Assembly (NCBI GenBank): GCA_022575985.1
Contig: JAKSXM010000014.1
Coordinates: 22,816,001-22,880,000, forward strand
Direction of reading: 5' to 3'
Length of the DNA: 64,000 nt
DNA from: Anagrus nilaparvatae
Taxonomy: Eukaryota > Arthropoda > Insecta > Hymenoptera > Mymaridae
In this document: in pieces, positions 37,319-50,024 of the stretch
Layout: each line of letters begins with the position of its first letter
Position numbering within the stretch: the stretch's first letter is position 1
Notes under the pieces: model-generated
Told to the model about the DNA's origin: nothing
The model's database searches: none
The model's input: the letters and a program-made list of their open reading frames with translations, nothing else
Program-made: the position numbers and the translations under genes

Positions 37319-37890
37319 ATTTCGACTACTTTTTCTTAAATAATTAGAATTTCACCCCTAAATTGGCTAAAATTACCCCCGAAAAGGGGGTGTTTTTGCT
37401 ATTTTCGCACTTTGAACAACCAGGATATGTCCATATAGGTTTTTTGAGTCGCTGATTAAGAATCTTGACTTATTTTTCATAAATAATTAAAATTTCACCC
37501 CTAAATTGGCTAAAATTACCCCCGAAAAAGGGGGTGTTTTTGCTATTTGGGCACTTTGAGCAACCAGGATATGTCCATATAGGTTTTTCAGGTCGCTAAT
37601 TAAGAATTTCGACTTATTTTTCATAAATATTCAATATTTCACCCTTAAATTAGCTAAAACTACCCCTTAAAAGGGTGTTTCTGTTATTTTCGCACTTTGT
37701 GCATCCAGGATATGTATATATAGGTTTTGTGGATCTATAATCAAGAATTTCGACTGCTTTTTCATAAATATTCAATATTTCACCCATAAAACAGCTAAAA
37801 CTACTCCTAAAAGGTGTGTTTTTGCTATTTTCACACTTTTAGCATCCCGATTATGTCCATTCAGGTCCCTGGACCGCTGATAAATAAAAA
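37319..37890 (+). repeat. Satellite array, about 142-bp unit, four copies (left arm of a large inverted repeat)
   Basis: Units begin AATTTCGACT at about 37319, 37461, 37605 and 37746. Each carries ATTTCACCC, GGCTAAAATTAC or a variant, a short C-run/G-run hairpin, TTTTTGCTATTTTCGCACTTT, then CAGGATATGTCCATATAGGT. Copies diverge progressively. Noncoding. Confidence 0.85.
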
Positions 37891-38011
37891 TTTGTTATTT
37901 TTTTATAAAAAATTAATACTTACAATACCTGAAAAATAAATTATTATAGTGAAGGTAAAAATGAATAAAAGAAACTTAATATTTTCTTTTTTTATAATGC
38001 ATGCTCAAGAA

Positions 38012-38640
38012 ATATTGAATACTTATGAAAAATAAGTCGAAATTCTTGATTAGCGTCGCAAAAAACCTATATGGACATATCCTGGATGCTCAAAGTGAAC
38101 AAATAGCAAAAACACACCTTTTAGGCGTAGTTTTAGCTAATTTAAGGGTAAAATATGGAATATTTATGAAAAATAAGTGGAAATTCTTGATTAGCGACCT
38201 AAAAAACTTTTATGGACATATCCTGGTTGCTCAAAGTGTGAAAATAACAAAAACACCCTTTTAAGGGGTAGTTTTAGCTAATTTAAGGATGAAATATTGA
38301 ATATTTATGAAAAATAAATCGAAATTCTTGATTAGCGACCCAAAAAACCTATATGGACATATCCTGGTTGCTCAAAGTGCCCAAATAGCAAAAACACCCC
38401 CTTTTCGGGGGTAATTTTAGCCAATTAGGGGTGAAATTCTAATTATTTAAGAAAAAGTAGTCGAAATTCTTGATCAGTGACCCAAAAAACCCGTATGGTG
38501 CGAATCTGAGCGCACAAAGTGCAACTATGTAAAAAACACCCCATTTTGGGGTAGTTTTTTGCAAATTTAGGGGTGAAGCCCCCATTTCTTTACGAAATGA
38601 CCCCGATTTTCGTGTTCAGCGACCCAAAAAACATATAGTA
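38012..38640 (-). repeat. Satellite array, inverted copies (right arm)
   Basis: The same 142-bp unit in the opposite orientation, marked by AAATTCTTGATTAGCG at about 38038, 38181, 38322 and 38463, plus a diverged fifth copy near 38600. Separated from the left arm by about 120 bp of unrelated A+T sequence. Short open frames here run through the repeat and are not genes. Confidence 0.85.
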
Positions 38641-41600
38641 AAGCAAATCTCATGTTCGCCAGTAAAAATACAACCAAACCCGTATTTTGACTGGAGTATA
38701 TGGTCATGATACTGCTCTTAATGTATGTATCAATTTGCTTAATATTATTACTATTTTTTTTTTGAACAGACACACAATAAAAATACAAATACAATTTATC
38801 GAAAAAATATTCTCATACATAAAAAAAGTTTTTTTTTCGGCAAAAGAACAAAAAATAAAAAAATAAAATGCATAATTTTGTAGATAATAAAAATACATTT
38901 TTATTTTTTAATATTTTTACAAATTTTTAAACCTACAATAAATAAAATAAAAAATCTTATTCAGTTTTTTTTTTTTTAATTAAGAAATTTCTTTTATATT
39001 AAAGACTTAATTATATTCATATTTATTAAAATCATTTTAAAAAATCTTAATATGCATAATATTCTCTTTTATTATTATTAACAAAAATTAATTCAAGGAT
39101 ACATTACGATAAAATAAAATTATATAAAGTAGCACAAAATTATTATTATTTTTTACAATGTTTGTTTAATTTCAAAATTAATTAGAGAGACAGAACATTA
39201 TTTAAATTAAAAAAAAACTGATTAAATAAATGCTGATTTGCAAATTTATTATTTGAAAAATTAAACAAAAGAAACAGAGAAAGAAAATATATTAGCCTAA
39301 AGAGATTGAAATATGGGATGGGCCCAAAATAAAAAAGGGTGCACCAAAAAAAAAAAACGAATAACAAAAAGAGTCCAATTTTGACTTGCCTCTTTTTTTG
39401 TGCTTACAACCCATTGATAATAGATATTTTTTAATTATGTAAATTAAATTTTGGTAAATTATGAGAATGGTACTTAAATATTAACAATAGTGCAGAAAAT
39501 TTTTTAAAATATTTTATTCACAAGATTAAACAAAACGTAACATAAAAGTAAGTGAAAAAGATAAAGATAAAAACCCTTTTCTCTCTATACCACTAAAACT
39601 ATTTTTTTACATGAGATTCTCTATTCTGAATATTAAGTTTTATAAGCAAGAATTCTTTGTATTCCATCCAACTTTTTCTTTTTAGAAACAAAAAACAATA
39701 ATAATAATAATAAAGTGAAATTACATCTAAAAAAAAAAAGTAACTTTTTGTTTTTATTTTTTCTCATCCGAAAGTTAGGTGACAAAAAGTAATTTTACAA
39801 AAAACAAGTCCAACTGGGAAATTTCTTCTATAAAAGTAACATGTCCCACGCGAATTTATCTTTTAAAATTTTCTTTCTATATAATACGAAATACACCATT
39901 TCGTAAAAATAAAAATGTGATCGAAATCAAAGTCAATATTTGATATCTTACATTCAAATACTTATGATAAAAATATAAATTTATGTTTACGACACATAAA
40001 AATAGATACATGCGATTATCATAAAAAAAATATATGATTTTGTTATCTACATAAAATCAATTTCTTTTTTTGTATTCATTAAACTATTATAATTCATTTA
40101 TTGTCAAATAATATGATAATAAAAATTTTTAAAGAATTCTTCGATTTTTTTTTATTGCATTTATTGAATGAAGATTATAAAAAAAATTTTTTATACTCGT
40201 AAATTCAGATTATAAAAGTCAAATAAAATTTATCATAAATAAAAATAAACCCATATTATAAAAATAAATCAATATTTTTGTAATTATCTATTTTATTGAT
40301 CGTGTAATTTTTCAATATGAGAAAATTAATATATTGAGAAAATAAGATTGAGAGAGCCAAAAAAAAAAAAATCATAAAAAAAGTTTTTACCTGAAATATT
40401 TCTAGAACCCAGGAAGCTAAATCGTTAATTTAATCTTTGACATTGATGGTTTATAGTACCTTCTTTAGATAATAAATAACTTATGACAAACAAGGCTATT
40501 ATCTGACTGTATAATATTTTCCTTCGTTTTTTTGCTAAGGTGCAAAATTTCTAAATCGATGATAATTCTTATAATCGTAAAAAATTCACGTTTCTTTTGA
40601 TGTCTTTAATAAAAAAATTTTTATTTTTTTGACCCCCCAAGTTTTATTTTTTTTTTTTTTTTATTAATGTGATTCTAAACGCTTTGACAGTCTATAAAAG
40701 TTTATAGGTTGCAAAAAAATATTTTAATAAAGTAATTCCTTGATTATTATTACCACGTTTATGGCCTATTTTATGGAGGTTACTTTTCTAACAGGTTAGG
40801 TTTCAAATAAAAATATAGTTATTTTTGTTTGTTTTGGGTTTTTTATGATTGTTTTTTTTAATTTTAATAAAATATTAGTACGTAGACGAATTTATTAAAA
40901 TTTTTATTTTTGCAATATTTCCTATTACATGTAAAAAAATCTTTAAGAATTCAATGGGATAGTAATTCCCATTAATATAAATATTGATATCAAAAGATTT
41001 TTTTACTTTGTTAGAACTCTAGAAAATTATTAGACCTGTTTTTATAAAAAGCAAAACAATATGTGTAGGCTTAAGAGAAGTTCAAGGTTCAAGAAGAAAA
41101 TAGTCCTAATTTATTCAGATCTTCAGCATAAATAGTATTTTACAACCCATTGCCAGAAAAATAAAGAATGTCCCAAATCCCACGTAAATTACCATCTGAG
41201 GCGAAGCCAGGAATAGTAAACTACGATCTTTGGCATTTTTTTTTGTGGCCCAGGGTTAGATACGGTTAGAGGTGAGTAATGTACATGCAGTTGTCTGCTA
41301 CTCAGCAAATAATTTATATAGCTTCCATAAGGGCGAAAAATATTGACCTTTTTAAAACAATATCATATTTTGGCATACGCCAAGAAAAAACTCAAAACTT
41401 AGGGTTTTAAAATTCAAAGAATTATATGGACCTTACTGACAAAATGCTTTAAAAAATTAACCAGCTTAATCTAATAGCCCAATAATAAATAGGAACGTTA
41501 TGACCCCTTAAAGTTAAATAAAAAAAATTTCGAAAACTAAATTATGTGTTTAAAAACAAGTAAATTTACAATACAAAAAAGTTAATATATTTAAATATCA

Positions 41601-43301
41601 CAACATTTAAAAAATTTTTTAAAATTACCTACACACATAAATAATTTTAAAAAAACAAGTAAATAAATATTCCTTTTATTTTATAAAATTTATTGCATAC
41701 ATTTAAAGAAAAAAAAAAAGTTAATATATACCATTAAATACTCTTGTTTATTATTTATCTTTTGGTATTTATGCATTTCTTTTATTTTTTTTTTTATCAT
41801 AGAGAGAAATACATTTGATTATTACAAAAACCACAAATTCAATTGTTTAGAGATGATATGTGTAAGGTAAACTTGTTTCACGTGCTTATATTCACAATCT
41901 TATAACGTACGTTATTTCTCATCTCTTTTATTTTATTCTGTATCAGAATTCAAGCTAACAAACTATGTAAATTACGAGATTCTTTCAACCCCTTGAGGAA
42001 AAAAAAAAAAGAAAGAAATTTATATTCGCATGCAAAAAAAAACACAAGTTTGCTGCTGAATCTGAAATTTAAATGCAATCAGGCTTTACAAACACATCTA
42101 CAAGAGAGGGTGAATGAGATGGCGTTCTAAAAAAAGTTTTTGTGTGGGTGGGGGGTCGATACAATATTCCCCCCTATTTTGCAAAAATAAGGTTTTCGCA
42201 GAAGGGGAATTCTATAGACTTGGAGGGATAGAAATAAATGGAAGGGAGAACTGTAATCCTCGCCTACTAAAGGATCGAGTAAAAGGACGAACTATATGTA
42301 AGCTATATATATATATTTATAAAATGAGCAAAAAAAAATTTCTTTGCTATGGGTCTTCTTTATGCATGTGCTTATAATATGTTTATTGTAAATTGTAGAT
42401 AAAATAAAGAGTATGTACCTGCATATAAATAAGATAAAATAAAATATTGATTATATTAAAAGGAGATAAAATTTTCAGGTAAATAATCCTTCCTTTTCAA
42501 CTTTGTATTTTTTTAATAATAATGAAATCCAATTAAAAATATATATATATTTTATAAAAATAATTTGTATTTAGAAAATAATATAAAATATTGGGATATT
42601 TATGGATATTATACTTATTCAAAATATTAAAAATGATCAATAAATTGCTAAATTAATGTCAGGTCAAAATTTTAACTTAACGGCTGCTAAACACAATTAA
42701 TACCATATGCTAAATTTACATTATTACGATTGACAATAATGACAATACAGATTTAAGAGTCCTAAAGATAATAGAAGAAAGTATGCTTCAACTATATTCA
42801 AATCCTAATATTCTGACTTTATACCTAAAGCTCATAAAAATATACTATCACTTTCTTACACATAAATTAATTAATACAAATCACTACTCTACTGTTAATT
42901 ATAAACTGATAATCCATTGTTTCATCGGATTCAGCCACAGATTTTAATATAGCATCACAACTTAGAAATTATGAATAAAGTATGAATGATCCCGATGAAC
43001 CGATTCCAAATGATTCTCCATATAATAAAACCATCCCATCTCGAGGAAGTATTGTAAACTGCAAGCGTTAATTTTTTTTAAATTTTGGTTAATATTAAGT
43101 TTACCATTAATATAATCATTTTCAGGTTTTCTATGCAAATATTTAAAAATTTTACAATTTTACTAGATATATAGTGTAATATGAATTTTCAATTTCACAG
43201 TATAAACATTTCTAGTATTTATATAGTTTTTAAAACTCATTTCAATTGCGAGAACGTAAAACTTAGGTTACTAAAGAATTTTGAACTAACATACATGTAT
43301 A
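38641..43301. other. A+T-rich intergenic DNA
   Basis: No gene recognised. 42095-42320 is clearly less A+T-rich (GTGGGTGGGGGGTCG, TTCCCCCC) and could be a regulatory island. 41140-41300 is mildly so. The remainder is homopolymer-rich. Confidence 0.4.
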
Positions 43302-43628
43302 TGTTACGCCCGAAACGAGGTAACGGCCGGTTCCGCGGAACGGGGCAGTCATCAGCCGGTTTAATGAAATTATGAATAAAATTTGCTAAGTCAAACAAAT
43401 TTTTAATCTTATAATTAATCAGTATCATTTAAAAATGTATTTTAAATGTAAAAGAAATTAAACAAAAATTTTTTTTCTTAGAAATGTTTCTTATTTTCAA
43501 TGTATTAATTTATTTAATTTGATGCCCCGTTCCGCGGAACCGGCCGGTTTGATGCCCCATTCCGTGGAACCGGCCGGTTTACTGTCCGATTCCGCGGAAC
43601 CGGCCGTTACCTCGTTTCGGGCGTAACA
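43302..43628. mobile_element. MITE with G+C-rich inverted ends and TATA target duplication
   Basis: Ends TGTTACGCCCGAAACGAGGT and its exact complement, flanked by TATA at 43298-43301 and 43629-43632. The inverted ends continue to GGCCGGTTCCGCGGAAC. The right side has three tandem 30-bp units, each with TTCCGCGGAAC (one TTCCGTGGAAC) followed by CGGCCG. The middle is plain A+T. 327 bp and noncoding: a classic MITE layout. Confidence 0.8.
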
Positions 43629-43632
43629 TATA

Positions 43633-45059
43633 TATTTTTGAAAATGATTTTGTGTCTGTAATGAAACTGTTCAACTTGCTGTTCAATAAAGGATTACAAT
43701 AGGAAAACATTATTATTTTTTATACTTTAATTTTCAATATAATAGTAAATATATCTTAATAATTATTAATTTAAAAATAAAGCTAATAAAGTTAATTTCT
43801 ACTATGCACCAATATGCAACATTTTTTTTTTTGATTTAAAAAAGATTGAAGCTAGGGGTGTGCGAAGTAGTAATTTCAGGGACTCAGCAAAAGGGTATTC
43901 TGTTAGGAATTGAATTGTCAAAACTTGCTATAAGGTTACTACAGCAATTTTTTCCATAAACCACAAGCCCCAAATTATCCTAGATTCCAAAAATTAACTT
44001 AAGTAAAAATTACTGTAATGGTAACTAAATAGCACCGACTTAAAACAATAATAGACCAAAATTATCGGTCTCCAAAACAGTAAAATATCCAATAAAGTTT
44101 TTTCAGAAATAATTTCTGTAAAACAGATCTGATAACTGTGTCCAAAAAATAAAAATATTGAACAAAAATTTTTCCAATTATAAAGTTACGTGGATTTACC
44201 CATATATACATAGCTTACTCTATACAAAAAAGGCAATATCGATGGTAATCAATACTCAACATAAAAAATATAATGTTTATGGTATGGGCATATAAAAAAA
44301 AATATCTACACGTGGGTGAAAAAAAGCATATACATTAAAAGTAACAAAAAAGTGCCATTTTTATGCATTTAATATACACAAATATGGTATTATGGGATTA
44401 AAAAATTTTATTATAATTATTTATTTAAAAAAAAAAATAGAAAATATACATTAAAAAATATTGTTTATTTGTATATTCTTGGTAGTAAAAATATTCAATA
44501 AAAATTGTATTTTAAAATCCAAGAAATAATTGCATATCACATTTTCATTAGAATAAAGTTTTTCTCTCAATAAAATTCAACATAAAACCCAGTAGCAATT
44601 ATATCGCAAGAAAGAAAAAAAAGGTAATCTAACGTTTTCTGAAGTTTTATTGAAGAATATAATCATTTGTCTGGATTGGTTATATTGCTTAAATGGAATG
44701 AAATAAATATAAAGAAAAAGAAAAAGCCCAGTATTTAGTATTATTATTTACCGACGGTAATATTATAAGACTTTTGTTTCTTAAGAAAAATCTATACTAA
44801 ACTTTTATTTTTTTTTTTTTATACACCCAAGTTAATCCTTACAATTACACAATAACCACAATATTTCTTTTTATTTATAAAAAAAACAGAGTATATATAT
44901 AATAAACAATAATAATAATAATAAAAATAAGTATTAAAAAAATATAAAAAATACATTTTTTTTTTTTAAGATAGGATATTTTTTCTTTTAAAGAAACAAA
45001 AAAAAATTATGGAGAGAAGAAACTAAGAACACGTATTAAAGTACCTGATAATTGCATTT
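43633..45059. other. A+T-rich DNA, nothing recognised
   Basis: Homopolymer-rich; no coding signal. Confidence 0.5.
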
Positions 45060-45180
45060 TGACCAAAGAATATTATGCTATGGCGGAGTGTATGAGGCGG
45101 AGCTCTCGCTCTCTCTCTCTCTTTCTTTTTCTTTTATTTTGCGCAGAAGAAAGAGGCTGTGCTCTTTTTTTTTTTTTTGC
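45060..45180. promoter_or_regulatory. Candidate PRE-like site: PHO core beside a long GAGA tract
   Basis: ATGGCGG (complement of CNGCCAT) at 45080-45086, GAGGCGGAG at 45094-45102, then (CT)n at about 45104-45122, all within 50 bp. PHO and GAGA-factor sites together are typical of fly bithorax PREs (known). Function here is inferred from motif content only. Confidence 0.35.
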
Positions 45181-45368
45181 AATATTGAGAAGAGCGGTGA
45201 ATTTTTTTAAACAAAAGAAATGAATTTTTCATTTTAATTTACGTATTTTAATATTAATTTTAATTAAAACCGTGAAATTGTGCATAAATTTTGACATGAT
45301 TAAATTATTTTGCATTTCAGACGCTTTTGGGTTACGCAAGTCGAATTTTTAAGTAAATTAAAATTAAG

Positions 45369-45600
45369 AGGAGGGTGCGGTTACCCGAATATCGGGTTGG
45401 GTACCCAAAAAGTGTGCAGTTTTAAATTTTAGGCTCCCTTAGTTGCTCAAAACTAGACCCAACTTGAAGCAAAAAACCCGAAATGAAAATATAAAATCAT
45501 TAGTTACTCAAAAACCTGATTAAAAAAAATTATTTTCAATTTATCAAAAAATACCCGAACACTTAATTCAATTGCAGCAGTCCAACAGTGTAAATTTAAA
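45369..45600 (+). repeat. GTTACCCGAAT repeat family, copy 1
   Basis: Begins AGGAGGGTGCGGTTACCCGA, followed by GGGTTGGGTACCC and several AAACCCGA/AACCTGA segments. Shares its end with the inverted ends at 49110 and 50603. The right boundary is unclear. Confidence 0.5.
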
Positions 45601-47559
45601 TATTAATATGTACAAAAATTTTCACAGAAAATCAAAATACTTTTGTGCAATTACTTTAATTATCAAAAGTTATATTTCTTAATTTTCTAACAATTAGAAA
45701 TGATGAAATTTTTGCTTAAATTACTGTGAGTAACTAGAAAATATGTGAATAATTATTTAATTGTAGTTTTAAGTAAATAAAATAAAATTTTATGAAATCG
45801 CTGTTACGAAATAAATAATAAATTGTACGCTGCTAGATTAGTGTGTTTGAAATTTTGAACTTTTACAACAAAAAAATTTTCGTTTAAGCGTTAACGAACA
45901 TAAAATTCGCATGATTTTAATACGGACTATTTTTTTTTTTTTAACCCCTTAATCCATCGCTTAAAATATTTTTGTCATTTTCACAACACAGAAAAAGGAG
46001 AGCAAATAAAATTGATAAAAATAGATGAAAATTATACGAAATAAAGTACGGTCATTTTCTTAAACTACACAATAAAATTACCTAAACTCTTCTCAATATT
46101 TCTCTCTGTATATTTTCCAGACATCAGCTGTGTCCTTCATATAGGGGAAGTTTATTACTAAAATGCTATTCTTCTTCTCTGATAGAATGAGAAAGAAAAT
46201 TTATAAGAGCGTGCGAATAGAACTTTTTGTATTTACTATAAAAAAAAAATAGTCTGAAAAAAAAAATACAGAGTAAAAGTTCCAACATCACATCAGGGTG
46301 CGAGAAGAAAAAAAAGTAAATTACTTTTGATATTAAAGAATGAATTGAAGAAAATATTAGAAGAAATATAAAAAAATTTCTTCGAGTTTTAGTATTAAGA
46401 TAAGAAAAAAAAAAATGTAATAAAAAAGTTAATTGAGGATTATTAAAGTTTTTATATTAAATTTTGAAATTGCTCGAATAATTTAAGTCAAAATAGGAAT
46501 TTGTATATTTATTAAAGATTTTTAACTTTTTAAAGTTATAAGCCGACGGATCTTTTTTACATAATATCATAGATATTCAGATACTCCCTCTTTTGTTTGA
46601 TCAAAAAATAAAAACTTTTTAGGATAAAATTATTAACATTTTTTCTAATTGTTTGCAGAAATTTTTTAAAACTGTGCAATAAATTTATTACCTAAAAAAA
46701 ACGAAAAATTTACAACCCGAACAAAAAACTGGGTACGGAATTGTTTTAAATTATTAGTTTAATTGTAATTAGCAAAAAAGTATCATGAGCCAATGGGTGA
46801 AAAATAAATCACTCATGCCTAGGTTTACCGATCCTTAATATTAAAATTTTTGCACCCCAGATGTTCAATATTCTATTTTTGTAAATTTATTCGTTCCAAA
46901 TATAAAAAACATCGAGTGCAACTATGCATAAAATTACACATGCCCTAAAAATCAAAATTTTTATGCACTCGTTGCCTAACATACTATTTTATATAAAAAA
47001 AAATAAAATTTATTTATCATAAAAATCTCAATTAATATAAAAATTTACTTTTCATAAAATTTATACGAACGTGATTTACACTAATTTTTATAGTCTACAT
47101 AACTTGTTAAATAGTTAATAAAAATTTTATTACATCTTTTATTTCTATTGTTATAAAGAAAAAAAAAAAAGTTTTAAAATTTTATTAGAGTGAAATTTAA
47201 ATATCATTTTAAATGCCTTGTTAAAATTATAACTTTTATGTATGTTAATAAAAAATTAAAAAAAAAATTCTTTTAAAAACTAACTATTTTTCTAACTGAA
47301 ATCATAATATAAAGACATTGAAATAAAAAATAATGTTAAAAAAAGTGTTCATAATATATAAAAAATAAAATTAACGAAACAGTGTATGATAAAAAAACAA
47401 AAATTTAAATTTCCTTTTTTATCTCTATCACCTTAAATCCTTTACTTGTAATTCTCATATTTATTATTATTTAAGTAATAAAATCATTAAATTGTATATT
47501 TTTTCAATATAATAATTTTACATAATTTTATTAACCAATATCCTTTTCTTATAAAAAAA
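45601..47559. other. A+T-rich DNA, nothing recognised
   Basis: No gene. An echo of the GGGTAC repeat (CAACCCGAACAAAAAACTGG) occurs near 46716-46735. Confidence 0.45.
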
Positions 47560-47760
47560 AAAGTTGATTGCGTGTGAAAGAGTGAGAGAGATAAAGATTT
47601 TTTTTTAAAGATAATATATTTAGCAAAGAGTATTCATAATGGCTGCCATAATATACAAAACCTGTCTACCTCTAAAAGTCCGCCTCGTGGCCTAAAGGCA
47701 CATCGCATCCATCCCCCTTTTTTTTCATCTCTGCAACAAAAAAAAGAACATCGATGACCG
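47560..47760. promoter_or_regulatory. Candidate PRE-like site with overlapping inverted PHO motifs
   Basis: ATAATGGCTGCCATAAT at 47636-47652 contains two CNGCCAT matches on opposite strands (ATGGCTG and CTGCCAT). GAGTGAGAGAGA lies 50 bp to the left and a G+C-richer stretch (GTCCGCCTCGTGGCC) to the right. The density of PHO cores is unusual for this A+T-rich DNA. Function is inferred. Confidence 0.4.
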
Positions 47761-48889
47761 CCTTTAAAACAAAATTACCTCCTTGATCTACTTCTTTCAG
47801 TCTTTCTTTTTTTTTAATAATTAACTGTAATAGCCATACTTGAATCGACAAAAAAAAACGTACTAATTTTCAGTGTTATTAATATCGATAAATAGACAAG
47901 TCATTTTTTTTGTGTTTTATGATTATGACAAAATTTATACTTATTGTTAACAACTTCCTTTATTGACTTTTTTTGTATTATAAAAGAAATTTTTTTTTTT
48001 TAACGTTTAATTTTATGAATATATAAAAGAAGATACAAATTGAATAATAAACAATTTAATAATTTTCATGGTTAATAATAATTTCTTATTTTTTTTGCGG
48101 TGTAGCTGATATCATTTAAAGAAACCACACGAAAAAAATTTTTAATTTAAAAAAGTTTAGTAAAAGATGCTATTTCTTTGAGAAAAATAATTGTTTAAAT
48201 AAATTATTTTAATTTTATTTAAATAAATATATTTATTTATTAAAGAAAGAAAAAGATAGTTAATTATTTATATTTAGATAGGATTATAAGCGTGCGAAAA
48301 ATATTATTTAAGCTTTCTCATTTTTTAAAAAATATAAATTTACATATTATAATTACATTTTTTTTTTTACTATTAAATTACTACTTATTCGTGAGAAATT
48401 TTTAATTTTTTTAATTTCTTTTTTATCGATATTTTATCGATATTTTATAGATTTTTTTTTTTTGTGAAAATGTATATGAGTAAATCTCTTGAAAATTTAA
48501 GTGAGTTCGATTTTTGGTACTGAGGAAATTTTATTTGCAGATTTATCTTGGTACTCCACTGTATTTAAAACCTTGATGCCTAAAAAACACTTTTTTTTAA
48601 GTATTTAATTATTAAATATTAGTTTTTGATCCTAGTTCAATTTATATTTGCTTACTACTCAATTTAATCATATTTGCGTAGATTTAAAGGGCACAATAGT
48701 ATATTAAGTATAAAGCGCGTAAAACTGCTTTAGTGTTAGCACCAGCACGAGTGCAGAAAATTCCGTGACAAGTTTTACGCATGAGTTTTATGTCCGGGAG
48801 GGCAAAAAATTTTTAGAGCACCCGAATTAAAAAAAAAATTCCGTAGTAAATTTTTATTCAATTTTTTTTGTTTCAACCAACATATAATA
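47761..48889. other. A+T-rich DNA with a small inverted repeat
   Basis: GCGTAAAACT at 48717-48726 and AGTTTTACGC at 48771-48780 form a 10-bp stem with a 44-base loop. No gene. Confidence 0.4.
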
Positions 48890-49110
48890 ATGAGGGGGTG
48901 GGGGGTGGTTCCTCGACAATTCTGGTACCTGACCAGATTTTTTTACGTCAGTTCGTATCGGATCAAGTTACGGTTAAATTCTTAAAATTTTTTAAAATAG
49001 GTTACAGTTACAGAGTGCTTCGAAAATTTCCCTGGCAAAAAATCTGAAAAAATTTGAATTTTCGAGTCATGAATCTGAGATTTCTGGTAACCGCAACCCT
49101 AAAAACAACC
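48890..49110 (-). repeat. GTTACCCGAAT repeat family, copy 2 (diverged)
   Basis: Ends GGTAACCGCAACCCT, the complement of the AGGGTGCGGTTACC start at 45373; the inside has GGTACCTGACC and AATTTTCGAGTCATGAATC. 49111-50024 next to it is A+T-rich with one less A+T-rich patch (49240-49330) and no gene. Confidence 0.4.
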
Positions 49111-50024
49111 TTGAATAAGGTACCAAAAGCTAATTTAACATTTTATGATCACAGTAAATTTAGTATATGAAAAAGTAACTCACTAATTGATAAAAATTTT
49201 ATGACCCTCCATTTGCTTACTCATTTTAAAAAGTACAATTCGCGCCAAAAAAACTTCCTGATGATCTTGAGGCAAAAAAGAAGGAACTCCTGAGTGTTGG
49301 TTACTCTTATCAGCTGCTGCTTTTATCTTGAAGCTTATCCTACTTAGGTTAATAAAATTTTTAAAACTTAATAGCTACCATATTAGAAATTTATTTATTT
49401 AAAATAATTTTTTTGACACACAAATATAGTAAAAGTGATTGCATGATTTCTGTAAGTGTATTTTAAAAATAAATGGACATAGTGATCAATTAATTTTAAC
49501 TCTTACAAATAATAAAAAGAATTTGACTTTGAAAAAAAAAAAGACTATTGATATTTTTTTTAATTACTGTTACCTGATTTCGTGTCTATTAAAAAAAATA
49601 AAAAAGTAATTTTCTAAACAAACATGTATAAAGCTATAAAACAATTATTATAATGACCTTTTTAGTTAAAGCAGAAAATTTCTATTTTTTTAAAAAATAC
49701 AAAAAAAAAAACAGATAAAAAAAATTATAAAGTATCCAGCTATGTGTAAAATAAAAATTATGAAAGAGTTTAAAATATGTATTGTTTACAGTGTATATTT
49801 ATTAGAAATTTAACCTGCATATCTTTTTTTTTTTTTTAAATGACCATTTTTTTATTTTTATTTACTTGTAAATTATAATTTGTCATTTATATTTTTATTG
49901 AATGTTTGAGAAATTATTATGTAATATTTGTTGCTTATTGATTAAGAAATTATATTAATTAATATTTTTATTTAAAAAAAAAAATATTTTTATTAGTGTT
50001 AGTTTTAGATACAATATTTTAGAA

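Noticed and set aside
38025..38264. 79-codon frame with an internally repeated peptide
   Set aside because: The repetition is the 142-bp satellite read through; other units carry stops.
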